Made by a program: the position numbers and the translations under genes. From contig NZ_JAUORX010000009.1 in NCBI RefSeq assembly GCF_030548175.1, positions 1 to 64,000 on the forward strand: a stretch of 64,000 nucleotides of DNA, written 5' to 3'. This DNA is from Cognatishimia sp. 1_MG-2023 (GTDB lineage: Bacteria; Pseudomonadota; Alphaproteobacteria; Rhodobacterales; Rhodobacteraceae). Below the pieces are notes generated by a model, which was not told where the DNA came from, did not search any database, and saw only the letters and a program-made list of their open reading frames with translations. Of the stretch, positions 36,208-45,893 are shown one piece after another (position 1 is the stretch's first letter; every line of letters starts with the position of its first letter).

Positions 36208-36945
36208 CTAAACGGCCCGTGCCTCGTCCATCAACCGACGCATTTCCTTAATCGAGGCATCCATGCCCACAAACATGGATTCCCCCATCAAGAAATGCCC
36301 AATATTCAGCTCTTTCACCTCAGGCAAAGCAGCAATCGGCTTCACGGTTTCATAGCTTAGACCGTGGCCCGCATGCACTTCCAACCCCAAAGAATCCGCA
36401 AACTTAGCCATCTCTGTCAGACGCTCAAGCTCTTGATCTCGCTTGTCAAATTTGCCATCGGCATGATAGTCGCAATAGGCCCCGGTGTGCAGTTCAATCA
36501 CCTCTGCCCCGATCCGGTGTGCCGCCTCGATCTGCTTTTTTTCCGCCGCAATAAAGATCGAAACCCGACATCCAGCTTCACGCAAAGGCGCAATGTAATG
36601 CGCCAACCGATTCTCTTCCCGCGCAACTTCCAAACCACCCTCAGTGGTTTTTTCCTCGCGCTTCTCAGGTACCAAACACACTGCATGTGGCTTGTGACGC
36701 AAAGCAATCGCTTGCATTTCATCCGTCGCAGCCATTTCGAAATTCAACGGAATTTCCAATGAATCCATTAACTTATCAATGTCTTCATCCATGATGTGGC
36801 GACGATCTTCGCGCAAATGAGCCGTGATCCCATCCGCCCCAGAGGCCTCTGCCAACAAGGCCGCCCGCGTGGGATCAGGGTACACCCCACCCCGAGCATT
36901 TCGCACTGTTGCAACGTGATCGATATTCACACCCAAACGCAGCAT
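36208..36945 (-). CDS. pdxJ: Pyridoxine 5'-phosphate synthase
   Basis: PdxJ condenses 1-deoxyxylulose 5-phosphate with 3-amino-2-oxopropyl phosphate to form pyridoxine 5'-phosphate (vitamin B6). The 245-residue TIM-barrel protein starts [19 protein letters not shown], and shows [24 protein letters not shown] and the phosphate-binding [12 protein letters not shown] and [12 protein letters not shown] regions. Length is normal. It stands in the conserved order after DUF2062. Confidence 0.96.
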   Translation of the reverse strand: MLRLGVNIDHVATVRNARGGVYPDPTRAALLAEASGADGITAHLREDRRHIMDEDIDKLMDSLEIPLNFEMAATDEMQAIALRHKPHAVCLVPEKREEKTTEGGLEVAREENRLAHYIAPLREAGCRVSIFIAAEKKQIEAAHRIGAEVIELHTGAYCDYHADGKFDKRDQELERLTEMAKFADSLGLEVHAGHGLSYETVKPIAALPEVKELNIGHFLMGESMFVGMDASIKEMRRLMDEARAV

Positions 36946-37008
36946 GGTGAAGACTCCTCAGAAATTATCTGAGCAGACCCTAATCCCGCAAAACAAAAGA
37001 GAAAACCC

Positions 37009-37677
37009 TTATTTCTTAGGCTCTTGCTGCTCAGCTGCATGTGCGCTGGCTTGCTGTGCTTTGATCTTAAGTGCTTCAAATTTCGCTTGAATTTGCTTTG
37101 CCCGGCGCTTTTGATAGGCCCGGATCACCGGCACAGATAGGTAATACGTCACAGTCGCCGCCACGATTCCAGGAAGGATTCCCCCAATTAAATAAGGGTA
37201 AAACACTTCTCCCCAGAAAATCGAAAGCCCATGCCAATCCATTGTCGCATCGGTAAAGGCCGCCCAAAAATTGTGAACCAGATCAGAACCCGCATTCGCA
37301 AACTTGCCAACCAAAGAGCGTTCTTGTCCTTGCTCAAACTCAGTGCCCAGCAAAAAGTGACCCGTTTTCAAGGAGATAACGCCAATCGGCAAATAGCTTA
37401 GCGGATTGCCAAAGAAAGTGCCCAACAATGCTGCCAGCAAATTCCCCTGCACCGCCCGCGACAACAGAGCCGCGACAATAAAGTGCAATCCGTAAAAAGG
37501 CGTAAAGGTTGAAAAAACGCCGGCCCAAAGTCCGCGCGCAATGCGTTCAGGAGACCCCGGAAGACGTCTAACCCTATGACGCATATAGTAAAATGCGCGA
37601 GCCCAGCCACCGCGAGGCCAAACGAATTCCTGCACTATCTGCAGGATCGGTCGTTTGTCCCGGCGTTTAAAAACCAC
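37009..37677 (-). CDS. DUF2062 family membrane protein
   Basis: A 222-residue protein with hydrophobic helices (FSTFTPFYGLHFIVAALLSRA, given by ends; LLAALLGTFFGNPLSYLPIG; YLIGGILPGIVAATVTYYL) and a basic, helical C-terminus ending in Lys. The GNPLSYLPIG segment is the DUF2062 hallmark. The family has no assigned role. It is 12 bases downstream of the rsh gene and precedes pdxJ, a stable neighbourhood in this bacterial group. Confidence 0.88.
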   Translation of the reverse strand: MVFKRRDKRPILQIVQEFVWPRGGWARAFYYMRHRVRRLPGSPERIARGLWAGVFSTFTPFYGLHFIVAALLSRAVQGNLLAALLGTFFGNPLSYLPIGVISLKTGHFLLGTEFEQGQERSLVGKFANAGSDLVHNFWAAFTDATMDWHGLSIFWGEVFYPYLIGGILPGIVAATVTYYLSVPVIRAYQKRRAKQIQAKFEALKIKAQQASAHAAEQQEPKK

Positions 37678-37689
37678 GGTGGGCGTTCC

Positions 37690-39828
37690 TTATTCCTTGG
37701 ACGAACTCGGGTAAGCCCTGCTGGGATCACGAAGACGTTCGATGGTGGCGACTTCGCTCTCGGCCTGCAAAGCCAACATCAGCGAATGTAAGTGCTCCAT
37801 ATCGCGTAACTCGACGTGAATCAAAAGGCGATAGAAATCGGGTTTCCGGTCGGTAAATTCTAGATCAGAAATATTGGCTTTGTGCTCGCCGATCAAAGAG
37901 CAAATTCGCCCTAACACCCCGGCATCATTACCAATTGTCAGATCCAGCGTTGCGCCATAGACAGGCTGATGTTTGCCGACTTGCCAATGCAAATCCAACC
38001 AGCGCTCTGCCTGATCTTCAAATTTCAAAAGCGTGTCGCAGTCAATCGCATGCACGACCACGCCTTTGCCGCGATAGGTAATCCCAACAATCCGCTCACC
38101 GGGCAACGGCTCACAACACGGCGCGCGCTGAAAGCTCTGCTCAGGCGACAAACCGATAACCGCCCGATCCGCCGCAACCAGATCACCCTCTTCCTGAGCA
38201 AGCTCTGGATACACCGCCTGAACGACTTCGTCTGCACGCAACTCTGCACTCCCGAGACGCGCCAACAATGAGTCGCGATCTTCAAGGCGCAGCTGCTTGG
38301 CAGCCATATCCAAAACTTTCTCGGTCGGTTTTTTACCAACATGAACAAACGCGGCGCGTGCCAACTCGAAACCAAGCTTTACAAAACGTTCGTGATCAAG
38401 CTCGCGCAACGCGCGGCGAATAGCAGATTTTGCCTTACCCGTCGTCGCCACATCCAACCAGGTCGCCTGCGGCATCTGCCCATGAGCTGTAATGATTTCA
38501 ACGGATTGGCCGTTTTTGATCCGAGTCCACAGGGGCACACGCATATGGTCGATCTTTGCACCAACACAGGCGTTCCCGATCCGTGTGTGGATCGCATAAG
38601 CAAAGTCAATCGGCGTCGCACCACGCGGCAACTTGACCACGTCACCAGTCGGCGTAAAGCAGAACACTTGGTCCTGATACATTTCAAGCTTCACCGCCTC
38701 GAGGAAGTCTTCGTGATCTTCTTCGGTATCAAATTGCTCTGTTAACGAACGAATCCAGCGCGCTGGATCAACAGCAAACGGGTTTTCCCCCCGCACACCG
38801 TCCCGATAGGACCAATGTGCCGCAACACCGGTTTCAGCAACGTCGTGCATCTGCCGCGTTCTGATTTGTACTTCGACCCGCCGCCCGTCGCGACCAGAGA
38901 CCGTTGTGTGAATAGAACGATAGCCGTTCGATTTCGGCTGACTGATATAGTCTTTGAAACGCCCCGGAACCGCCCGCCATCGCTGGTGAATAACCCCAAG
39001 AATGCGGTAGCAGTCCTCGTCCGAGTTGCTGACAATGCGGAACCCGTAAATATCAGAAAGCCTTGAAAACCCTTGATCTTTGGTCTGCATCTTGCGCCAA
39101 ATGGAATAAGGTTTTTTGGCGCGACCGTAGATCTGCGCTTCGATACCCGCTTTTTCAAGCTCCGTCTCAATATCTGCTGTAATCCGCTCGATGACGTCGC
39201 CGGTTTCTTTTTGCAGCGTAATAAACCGCCGCATAATAGAGGCCCGGCCATCCGGGTTCAAAACCTTGAACGCCAGGTCTTCAAGCTCTTCGCGCATCCA
39301 CTGCATACCCATGCGCCCTGCAAGTGGCGCGTAAATATCCATGGTTTCGCGTGCCTTAACGACCTGTTTTTGCGGGCGCATGGCACGGATCGTGCGCATA
39401 TTGTGCAATCGGTCGGCAAGTTTCACCAAGATAACCCGCAGGTCTTTGGACATCGCCATAAACAGCTTGCGAAAGTTTTCGGCCTGCTTGGTTTCTGTCG
39501 AAGACAGCTGAAGGTTCGTCAGCTTCGTAACGCCATCAACAAGCATCGCAATTTCGTTGCCGAAACGCTTTGCAACTTCTTGATAGGAGGCTTTTGTGTC
39601 CTCAATCGTGTCATGCAACAGAGCTGTGATGATGGTGGCATCATCCAACTGCTGTTCCGTCAGAATGGCGGCAACTTCGATTGGGTGGGTAAAGTAGGGC
39701 TCTCCCGAATGACGGTACTGACCCTCATGCATCTCGAGGCCAAATTCATAGGCCTCGCGGATGAGTTTTTCATTTGTCTTGGGGTTGTAGGCCCGGACGA
39801 GTTCGACCAGATCGTCAGCCGGAATCAT
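37690..39828 (-). CDS. rsh: Bifunctional (p)ppGpp synthetase/hydrolase, RelA/SpoT homologue
   Basis: The 712-residue protein sets the level of the alarmone (p)ppGpp. Domains run in the order HD hydrolase (SGEPYFTHPIEVAAIL, ITALLHDTIEDT with the metal-binding His-Asp), synthetase (KKPYSIWRKM, LSDIYGFRIVS, SNGYRSIHTTVSG), TGS (FCFTPTGDVVKLPRGATP) and a C-terminal ACT domain (LTIGNDAGVLGRICSLIGE). With an intact HD box it should both make and degrade (p)ppGpp, as expected for the single Rsh enzyme of alphaproteobacteria. It lies 27 bases after rpoZ. Confidence 0.96.
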   Translation of the reverse strand: MIPADDLVELVRAYNPKTNEKLIREAYEFGLEMHEGQYRHSGEPYFTHPIEVAAILTEQQLDDATIITALLHDTIEDTKASYQEVAKRFGNEIAMLVDGVTKLTNLQLSSTETKQAENFRKLFMAMSKDLRVILVKLADRLHNMRTIRAMRPQKQVVKARETMDIYAPLAGRMGMQWMREELEDLAFKVLNPDGRASIMRRFITLQKETGDVIERITADIETELEKAGIEAQIYGRAKKPYSIWRKMQTKDQGFSRLSDIYGFRIVSNSDEDCYRILGVIHQRWRAVPGRFKDYISQPKSNGYRSIHTTVSGRDGRRVEVQIRTRQMHDVAETGVAAHWSYRDGVRGENPFAVDPARWIRSLTEQFDTEEDHEDFLEAVKLEMYQDQVFCFTPTGDVVKLPRGATPIDFAYAIHTRIGNACVGAKIDHMRVPLWTRIKNGQSVEIITAHGQMPQATWLDVATTGKAKSAIRRALRELDHERFVKLGFELARAAFVHVGKKPTEKVLDMAAKQLRLEDRDSLLARLGSAELRADEVVQAVYPELAQEEGDLVAADRAVIGLSPEQSFQRAPCCEPLPGERIVGITYRGKGVVVHAIDCDTLLKFEDQAERWLDLHWQVGKHQPVYGATLDLTIGNDAGVLGRICSLIGEHKANISDLEFTDRKPDFYRLLIHVELRDMEHLHSLMLALQAESEVATIERLRDPSRAYPSSSKE

Positions 39829-39855
39829 ATGGTGCCTTCTCGTTCCCCTGGGCGT

Positions 39856-40212
39856 TTAGCCCTGGCCTTGTGCTTCCATCAAAGCGCGCAGCAGCTTCTC
39901 TTCGGACATATCGTCGTCAGATGGCTTGTCTGCAGCTTCCGCACCCATCAACAGAGCCATTGAGTCTTCTTCAGGCTCATCAACCTCGATCTGGTTCTGG
40001 TTGCTTTCGATCAGACGCTCACGCAGCTCGTCTGCTGTTTGTGTCTCGTCAGCAATTTCACGCAGGGACACAACAGGGTTTTTGTCGTTGTCACGCTCTA
40101 CAGTAATTGCCGAACCGGCAGAGATTTCACGCGCACGGTGCGCCGCAAGCATCACAAGCTCGAAACGGTTTTGAACCTTATCTACGCAGTCTTCAACGGT
40201 CACGCGGGCCAT
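39856..40212 (-). CDS. rpoZ: RNA polymerase omega subunit
   Basis: Omega binds the beta' subunit and helps assemble RNA polymerase; it also forms part of a (p)ppGpp site. The 118-residue protein starts [21 protein letters not shown] in two conserved halves and has [12 protein letters not shown] followed by an acidic tail rich in Glu and Asp. It precedes the rsh gene, matching the rpoZ-spoT pairing in other proteobacteria. Confidence 0.96.
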   Translation of the reverse strand: MARVTVEDCVDKVQNRFELVMLAAHRAREISAGSAITVERDNDKNPVVSLREIADETQTADELRERLIESNQNQIEVDEPEEDSMALLMGAEAADKPSDDDMSEEKLLRALMEAQGQG

Positions 40213-40250
40213 CGGGGCACTCCACTCTCTGGATGGGATCAGAAACCGAG

Positions 40251-40279
40251 TATTTAAGATGGTTCTGACATAGTTACAA
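40251..40279 (-). promoter_or_regulatory. Candidate promoter of the rpoZ-rsh unit
   Basis: On the minus strand TTGTAA (40279-40274) and TAAATA (40256-40251) are 17 bases apart, 39 bases upstream of the rpoZ start. Each matches the usual boxes only partly. Confidence 0.35.
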
Positions 40280-40287
40280 GCGGATTG

Positions 40288-40848
40288 TCACAAAGGGACA
40301 ACCTCATTTCGATCAATTTCTGACAAGTTATCTAGCATTTGCACAACGGAGAGCCCTGAAACGGGGTGAATCCACTCTGGAGCGACTTCTGCCATGGGAA
40401 CCAAGACGAATGCACGGTCCTGAATCCGGGGATGCGGGAGAATCAGTTCAGAAGGTGATTTGCATTGCTGATCTTCCGGCGACATATCACGCCAAGCTTG
40501 GTAGCCCTTAATGTCTGGCTGTACAATGTCGCCACACGCAATCAAGTCAATATCCAACGTTCGCGGCCCCCACCGTTTTTCACGCACACGTCCGCATTCT
40601 GCTTCTATTTCGTGCAGCACGTGCAACAGCGAGACAGGATCAAGTCGAGACTGAATCACCGCAACTGCATTCACAAAATCCGGGCCACTACCGCGCGGAT
40701 ATGCGGGGTTGACGTAAGGTCGGCTCACCTTTAGAGGGAAAATATCGTGACCCTCCAACGACTTGAGCGCGAAATTCAACGTTTCGCGCGGCGTTCCGAC
40801 AGGTGAATCTGCGTTCCCACCAAAAGCTAAAATGCTGTTTTTTAACAC
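40288..40848 (-). CDS. folK: 2-amino-4-hydroxy-6-hydroxymethyldihydropteridine diphosphokinase
   Basis: FolK transfers pyrophosphate from ATP to 6-hydroxymethyl-dihydropterin in folate synthesis. The 186-residue protein carries the family signature KRWGPRTLDIDLIACGD, with the two Asp residues that bind Mg, and the pterin loop LPHPRIQDRAFVLVPM. Length is in the usual range. It is transcribed away from the NYN-domain gene. Confidence 0.95.
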   Translation of the reverse strand: MLKNSILAFGGNADSPVGTPRETLNFALKSLEGHDIFPLKVSRPYVNPAYPRGSGPDFVNAVAVIQSRLDPVSLLHVLHEIEAECGRVREKRWGPRTLDIDLIACGDIVQPDIKGYQAWRDMSPEDQQCKSPSELILPHPRIQDRAFVLVPMAEVAPEWIHPVSGLSVVQMLDNLSEIDRNEVVPL

Positions 40849-41012
40849 TTTTTAAAGAACCTAACCGAAAGAATACATGTTGATACGCATGACCTACGAC
40901 TCATAGGCTTGCAGGAGAAGGAAAAACCTTTAGCCTAATAGCCTAGTTGCGCCTACCTTATTTCACACTCACGGACATTACGGCGCAGCGTTTTTTACTG
41001 GAAGGACATTTG

Positions 41013-41588
41013 ATGTTTTACAAGGACGAACGGCTTGCGCTGTTCATTGATGGATCGAACCTTTATGCGGCGGCGAAGTCGCTTGGTTTCGACATCGACT
41101 ACAAACTCCTTCGAGCAGAGTTTATGCGTCGTGGCAAATTGCTGCGCGCCTTTTATTATACGGCACTTCTGGAAAATGACGAGTACTCGCCAATTCGACC
41201 TTTGGTTGACTGGCTTAATTATAATGGTTTCACCATGGTCACTAAACCGGCCAAGGAATATACGGATAGCCAAGGCCGCCGTAAGGTAAAAGGCAACATG
41301 GATATCGAACTTGCTGTTGATGCAATGGAACTGGCCCCACACGTGGACCATATTGTTCTATTCTCTGGCGATGGCGATTTCCGACCTCTGATCGAAAGCG
41401 TACAACGACAGGGCGTTCGCGTTTCTGTTGTTTCAACAATTCGCAGCCAACCACCGATGATTTCTGATGAACTTCGCCGGCAAGCCGATAATTTCATCGA
41501 GCTTGAAGGTTTGAAGGATGTGATCGGCCGACCGCCGCGTGATCCAATGCCGGGTGAGCCAGAAATGGATTACTCTGTAGAAAAATAA
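41013..41588 (+). CDS. NYN-domain (LabA/DUF88-like) nuclease family protein
   Basis: From ATG 41013, nine bases after GGAAGG, the protein has 191 residues. It shows the PIN-like NYN fold acidic residues in LALFIDGSNLYAAAKSLG, KGNMDIELAVDAMEL and HIVLFSGDGDFRPLIESV. NYN proteins are predicted metal-dependent RNases. The same protein is widespread next to folK in this group, but its RNA target is unknown. A strong terminator follows. Confidence 0.88.
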   Translation: MFYKDERLALFIDGSNLYAAAKSLGFDIDYKLLRAEFMRRGKLLRAFYYTALLENDEYSPIRPLVDWLNYNGFTMVTKPAKEYTDSQGRRKVKGNMDIELAVDAMELAPHVDHIVLFSGDGDFRPLIESVQRQGVRVSVVSTIRSQPPMISDELRRQADNFIELEGLKDVIGRPPRDPMPGEPEMDYSVEK

Positions 41589-41590
41589 TG

Positions 41591-41617
41591 AAACCGAGGC
41601 TTAGGCCTCGGTTTTTT
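41591..41617 (+). terminator. Terminator after the NYN-domain gene
   Basis: AAACCGAGGC (41591-41600) pairs with GCCTCGGTTT (41605-41614) around a four-base loop, followed by TTTT. This is a clear intrinsic terminator directly after the stop codon. Confidence 0.9.
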
Positions 41618-41695
41618 TCTACCTGCGACGGACGGTTCCCTTTACGGACGCTGCCATAGGAATTACCTCTGTGCCAATTGACCAGAGGATCCAAC

Positions 41696-42655
41696 ATGAC
41701 CAAAGCCCCCCTGACTATCTATTTGGCTGCACCACGCGGATTTTGCGCGGGCGTGGATCGTGCGATCAAGATCGTTGAAATGGCACTGCAAAAGTGGGGC
41801 GCTCCGGTCTATGTACGGCATGAGATCGTACACAACAAATTTGTGGTCGATGGGCTACGCGAAAAAGGTGCCATTTTTGTTGAAGAGCTGTCTGATTGCC
41901 CAGATGATCGACCAGTGATCTTTTCCGCACATGGCGTTGCCAAGGTCGTCCCGGCCGAAGCAGAGCGCCGCAACATGGTATATGTCGACGCAACTTGTCC
42001 CCTGGTATCCAAGGTGCACATCGAAGCGGAACGCCACTCTGACGCTGGTCTGCAAATCATCATGATCGGTCATGCGGGCCACCCGGAAACCATTGGCACA
42101 ATGGGCCAGCTGCCAGATGGCGAAGTGCTTTTGGTCGAAACCGAAGAAGACGTTGCTAGCATAGAGGTCCGCGACCCGACGCAATTGGCCTTTGTGACGC
42201 AAACGACCCTATCCGTTGACGATACCGTTGGCATTGTGGCCGCGCTGCAAAAACGCTTTCCAGCTATCGTTGGCCCACACAAAGAAGACATCTGCTACGC
42301 CACCACCAATCGCCAGATGGCCGTCAAAGCCATGGCCGAGAAAGTGGATGCCATGCTGGTCGTCGGCGCACCAAACTCGTCCAACTCTCGCCGCTTGGTC
42401 GAAGTTGGCGCAAAGGCTGGTTGTAGCTACAGCCAGCTGGTGCAACGCGGTGCAGACATTGATTGGCGCGCTTTGGGTGATCTTACCTCGGTCGGCATCA
42501 CTGCTGGCGCCTCGGCCCCAGAGGTACTAGTGAACGAAGTCATTGATGCTTTCCGCGAGAAATACGATGTGACTGTCGACATCGTTGAAACCGCCGTTGA
42601 AACGGTGAATTTCAAAGTGCCACGCGTTTTGCGAGATGTGGAACTGAACGCCTGA
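41696..42655 (+). CDS. ispH: 4-hydroxy-3-methylbut-2-enyl diphosphate reductase
   Basis: IspH (LytB) makes IPP and DMAPP in the last step of the methylerythritol phosphate route. From ATG 41696 it has 319 residues. The three Cys ligands of its iron-sulfur cluster are visible in [20 protein letters not shown] and GCSYSQL, and the substrate-binding motifs in [10 protein letters not shown] and [19 protein letters not shown] gives the ribosome-binding site; the TTG 18 bases upstream is less likely. Confidence 0.96.
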   Translation: MTKAPLTIYLAAPRGFCAGVDRAIKIVEMALQKWGAPVYVRHEIVHNKFVVDGLREKGAIFVEELSDCPDDRPVIFSAHGVAKVVPAEAERRNMVYVDATCPLVSKVHIEAERHSDAGLQIIMIGHAGHPETIGTMGQLPDGEVLLVETEEDVASIEVRDPTQLAFVTQTTLSVDDTVGIVAALQKRFPAIVGPHKEDICYATTNRQMAVKAMAEKVDAMLVVGAPNSSNSRRLVEVGAKAGCSYSQLVQRGADIDWRALGDLTSVGITAGASAPEVLVNEVIDAFREKYDVTVDIVETAVETVNFKVPRVLRDVELNA

Positions 42656-42737
42656 TAGGCGCCACTCTGGACCGAAGATTGAACTAGCTTCACATTGGGG
42701 CTAGACGTGCCCGCCCAATATTGGCTATCGGCGTCCT

Positions 42738-43199
42738 ATGGCACAATTACACGCATACACTGACGGAGCATGCTCCGGAAATCCCGGCCCCGGCGGATGG
42801 GGCGTTCTGATGCGCGCCACGAATGGCGATGAAATCATCAAAGAACGCGAGCTTTCTGGCGGCGAGGCTCTGACAACCAACAACCAGATGGAGCTTATGG
42901 CGGCCATCATGGCATTGGAAACCCTTGAACGTGCCAGCACGATCACGGTGGTTACTGACAGCGCCTATGTCAAAAATGGTGTAACCGGTTGGATTCACGG
43001 CTGGAAGCGTAACGGCTGGAGAACGTCTGCCAAGAAGCCGGTAAAGAATGTAGAGCTGTGGCAGCGTCTTGATGCCGCTCAAGCAGGCCATACCGTGACT
43101 TGGGAATGGGTTAAAGGCCACGCTGGCCACCCGGAAAACGAAAAAGCAGACGAACTGGCCCGCGCGGGCATGGCCCCCTTTAAGACCGGTAAATCATAA
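42738..43199 (+). CDS. rnhA: Ribonuclease HI
   Basis: RNase H1 cuts the RNA strand of RNA-DNA hybrids. The 153-residue protein has all four acidic catalytic residues: Asp in [16 protein letters not shown], Glu in NNQMELMAA, Asp in [11 protein letters not shown] and Asp in the C-terminal NEKADELA, together with the VKGHAGHPE His loop. Its stop overlaps the next gene start (TAATG). Confidence 0.96.
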   Translation: MAQLHAYTDGACSGNPGPGGWGVLMRATNGDEIIKERELSGGEALTTNNQMELMAAIMALETLERASTITVVTDSAYVKNGVTGWIHGWKRNGWRTSAKKPVKNVELWQRLDAAQAGHTVTWEWVKGHAGHPENEKADELARAGMAPFKTGKS

Positions 43200-43822
43200 T
43201 GACGGCGCTCGGTTTTCTCGACTTTGCTTCTGTCTTCGTTTTCGCGTTGACCGGAGCGTTGGTCGCAAGCCGTGCGCAACTTGATCTTGTGGGTTTTGCC
43301 TTTGTCGCTTGTTTAACTGCTGTGGGTGGCGGGACACTGCGTGACTTGCTGCTTGGCCGTGATCCCGTTTTTTGGGTCGGGCAACCCGGATACATCTTGC
43401 TGGCCTGCAGCGCTGCCCTGCTTGTGTTTTTCACTGCGCATTTCTTGGAAAGCCGTTATCGAGTTCTGCTTTGGCTCGACAGCATTGCGCTGGCTGTCGC
43501 GGTGGCTGCGGGAACTGGTGTAGCCATGGACCTTGGCCACGATCCGGTCATCGTCGTTTTAATGGGCATTTCAACGGGATGTCTTGGCGGTTTGATGCGT
43601 GACGTCGTCTGCAACGAAGTTCCCTTGCTTTTGAAGCAAGGCGAAATCTATGCGACGGCAGCTTTCTTGGGCGCATCTGCAACCGTTGTCGCCAGTTGGC
43701 TTGGGCTGCAAGGGCTCGCGCTGCTGGCTATCTGCGCAGGTGTCACATGGGGCCTACGAGCAGGCTCCATGCTGTTTGGTTGGCGCCTACCGGTCTATAA
43801 AGCGCGGCCACCTCAGCAATAA
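43199..43822 (+). CDS. TRIC-type cation channel family protein (YadS-like)
   Basis: A 207-residue membrane protein with two repeats of three helices, each marked by the family motif: GGGTLRDLLLGRDPVFW in the first half and GGLMRDVVCNEVPLLL in the second. Bacterial TRIC homologues form trimeric monovalent cation channels, though the physiological role is not settled. It overlaps rnhA by one base and is convergent with the glycosyltransferase gene. Confidence 0.9.
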   Translation: MTALGFLDFASVFVFALTGALVASRAQLDLVGFAFVACLTAVGGGTLRDLLLGRDPVFWVGQPGYILLACSAALLVFFTAHFLESRYRVLLWLDSIALAVAVAAGTGVAMDLGHDPVIVVLMGISTGCLGGLMRDVVCNEVPLLLKQGEIYATAAFLGASATVVASWLGLQGLALLAICAGVTWGLRAGSMLFGWRLPVYKARPPQQ

Positions 43823-43825
43823 GAC

Positions 43826-44836
43826 TTAGGCGGCTTGCTGACCTTCGTCTTCGACACCTTCGATCGTTTGCAAGAATGCCCTAACCTCTTGCTTCTTACG
43901 CAGGCGTGCTGCCTGATCTCGGTGCCAAACCAGCGCTTCCTCGTGATACTTGCGAAGCGTTGCGTCGCGAAGCAAACGCGCTTTGACGTTCATGGCCGCA
44001 CCAAAGTTTTCAGCCAATGTTGCGTCTTGGACATCGTTCTTATCGAATTTCTTCCAATACCCAGGCGCAATGCCCTGCGTATGGTGGTTTGCACGACCAC
44101 GCGCTTTCTTATTCAACAGTGCGTCTTGAGAACGCAAAGCGTAATGATTGAGCTGCGCACCTTCATAGCCATAGTCTTCGTAAACGAACAACGCCGTTGC
44201 AATTTGCTCTTCGGTCAAACGTTGGCCATTTGGCAAGATCCAGCGCACGTCCTTTGCGTCTTCGGCAAGGAACGGACGATGCACCCCCAAGCGTTCAAAC
44301 TTGCTGGTATTACGGTGCATGGTTTTAAAGAAACGGTTCTCGTTAATGTCGCCACGCTCATGTTGCGTTAGCGTGAAATTCTGTGGAACAGGTGTTGCTT
44401 CGATTTCTTTCACACCGGCATTTCCGAACACACGCCAGACAAACGAAATGGCATCAGCTTCTGGATACTGGTCAATCAGACCGGGAAGCGTGCCGTCACC
44501 GGAATTGATTTGTAGATATTCATCCACATCGATGACCATGATCCAATCAGATTCTAGTACCGTCTGTTCGTACTGCGCCCACATCAACGCACTTTTGTGC
44601 GGACCACGGCGCATAACACGGTTGAAGCGATGCTCCACAACGCCAGCGCGGTTCAGGCAACGCAAAATATGATCAGTGGAATCTGAACAGTCATTTGTGA
44701 AAACCACAAAGTCTGTCACGCCAAGTGTTTTGTAGTGCGCGATCCAGTCGAGGATATAAGGTCCCTCGTCCTTCATTGTTGTAACAACGGTAATCTTCGG
44801 CCCAGTTCCTAGGCTCGTTGTGGATGTGCCTGCCAT
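43826..44836 (-). CDS. Glycosyltransferase, GT2-like (GT-A fold)
   Basis: The 336-residue cytosolic protein starts with the GT-A nucleotide-binding strand ITVVTTMKDEGPYILDWIAHYKTLG, given by its ends, and has the acidic donor-metal motif in MVIDVDEYLQI. The rest (FKTMHRNTSKFERLGVHRP, GYEGAQLNHYALRS) matches the family of glycosyltransferases common in roseobacters, often encoded near surface polysaccharide genes. Donor and acceptor are unknown. Three TTAA half-sites with CtrA spacing lie 16-41 bases upstream, so it may be under cell-cycle control. Confidence 0.85.
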   Translation of the reverse strand: MAGTSTTSLGTGPKITVVTTMKDEGPYILDWIAHYKTLGVTDFVVFTNDCSDSTDHILRCLNRAGVVEHRFNRVMRRGPHKSALMWAQYEQTVLESDWIMVIDVDEYLQINSGDGTLPGLIDQYPEADAISFVWRVFGNAGVKEIEATPVPQNFTLTQHERGDINENRFFKTMHRNTSKFERLGVHRPFLAEDAKDVRWILPNGQRLTEEQIATALFVYEDYGYEGAQLNHYALRSQDALLNKKARGRANHHTQGIAPGYWKKFDKNDVQDATLAENFGAAMNVKARLLRDATLRKYHEEALVWHRDQAARLRKKQEVRAFLQTIEGVEDEGQQAA

Positions 44837-44851
44837 TTGCTTCGCTCAACA

Positions 44852-44877
44852 TTAAGTTGTGGTTAATTATTTATTAA
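44852..44877 (-). promoter_or_regulatory. Triple CtrA-type half-site array
   Basis: TTAA occurs at 44852-44855, 44863-44866 and 44874-44877, each pair separated by exactly seven bases. This is two overlapping copies of the CtrA consensus TTAA-N7-TTAA, and on the minus strand one half-site extends to TTAACCAC, close to the full TTAACCAT. It lies just upstream of the glycosyltransferase start. Confidence 0.6.
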
Positions 44878-44987
44878 CGTTAGCTTAGCCTGGCGGCAGA
44901 ATTCGGTCCAGAAAAAGGTCATATTGAGACATTAAAGGTCAGGTTTTCCCAACCTTTCATGCACATTTTCGGTGTATCGAAGGAAGA

Positions 44988-45893
44988 TCAAAGTGTCTGG
45001 CCGGGCGCTAAAGCAAAGCCACGCAAGAAAACTTCGGAATCTTGAACACCCTTACCGGCCCTCTGTAAACGCAGCAATTGCACCGCACTCTCGCCACAGG
45101 CGACTGTTAGCGCGTCATCAAGAATTTCGCCGGGCGCGCCTGTACCCTCCGCCAATCGCGACGCCAAAAGCTTCACGCGCTGCCCCTCAATCTCGCACCA
45201 AGCACCCGGGAAAGGCGAAAGACCACGGATCCTACGGTCGACGACGGAAGCGGGCTCAGACCAGTCGATTTTGGCTTCTGCCTTGTCGATCTTGCTGGCG
45301 TAGGTCACACCCTCTTCTGGCTGTGGCTCAGCGGTCAAATTATCCAAATTAGCCAGAGCATCCACTATCGCCTTTGCGCCAATCTGGCTTAGATGATCAT
45401 GCAACTGTTGTGTGGTTTCTTCGGCACCAATCGAGGTGGTCTGCCGCATCAATACTGGACCAGTATCAAGCCCGGCCTCCATCTGCATTATGCAAACACC
45501 CGTTTCAGTATCCCCAGCCATAATCGCACGATGAATTGGTGCAGCACCGCGCCAGCGTGGCAAAAGGCTTGCGTGGATATTTAAACAGCCACGCGCAGGA
45601 GCATCCAAAATCGCCTGAGGGAGCAACAGACCATATGCGACAACCACTGCAACATCTGCGCCCAGCGCCGCAAACTCCGCCTGTTCATCTGCCCCCTTAA
45701 GGGACACTGGATGGCGAACCGTCAGCCCAAGTTCTTCTGCACGTGCCTGAACGGGCGATGGACGCTCTTTCTTACCGCGTCCGGCTGGGCGGGGTGGCTG
45801 GCTGTAAACTGCTACGATCTCATACCCGGCGTTAACCAAAGCGTCCAGAACCGGAACCGAAAAGTCCGGCGTGCCCATAAAGACAATTTTCAT
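44988..45893 (-). CDS. fmt: Methionyl-tRNA formyltransferase
   Basis: Fmt formylates initiator Met-tRNA using 10-formyltetrahydrofolate. The 301-residue protein starts [17 protein letters not shown] and has the catalytic Asn/His region [21 protein letters not shown], given by its ends, with AGDTETGV, and the C-terminal tRNA-binding domain ([18 protein letters not shown]). Its start overlaps the stop of the deformylase-like gene by four bases, keeping formylation and deformylation genes together. Confidence 0.96.
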   Translation of the reverse strand: MKIVFMGTPDFSVPVLDALVNAGYEIVAVYSQPPRPAGRGKKERPSPVQARAEELGLTVRHPVSLKGADEQAEFAALGADVAVVVAYGLLLPQAILDAPARGCLNIHASLLPRWRGAAPIHRAIMAGDTETGVCIMQMEAGLDTGPVLMRQTTSIGAEETTQQLHDHLSQIGAKAIVDALANLDNLTAEPQPEEGVTYASKIDKAEAKIDWSEPASVVDRRIRGLSPFPGAWCEIEGQRVKLLASRLAEGTGAPGEILDDALTVACGESAVQLLRLQRAGKGVQDSEVFLRGFALAPGQTL

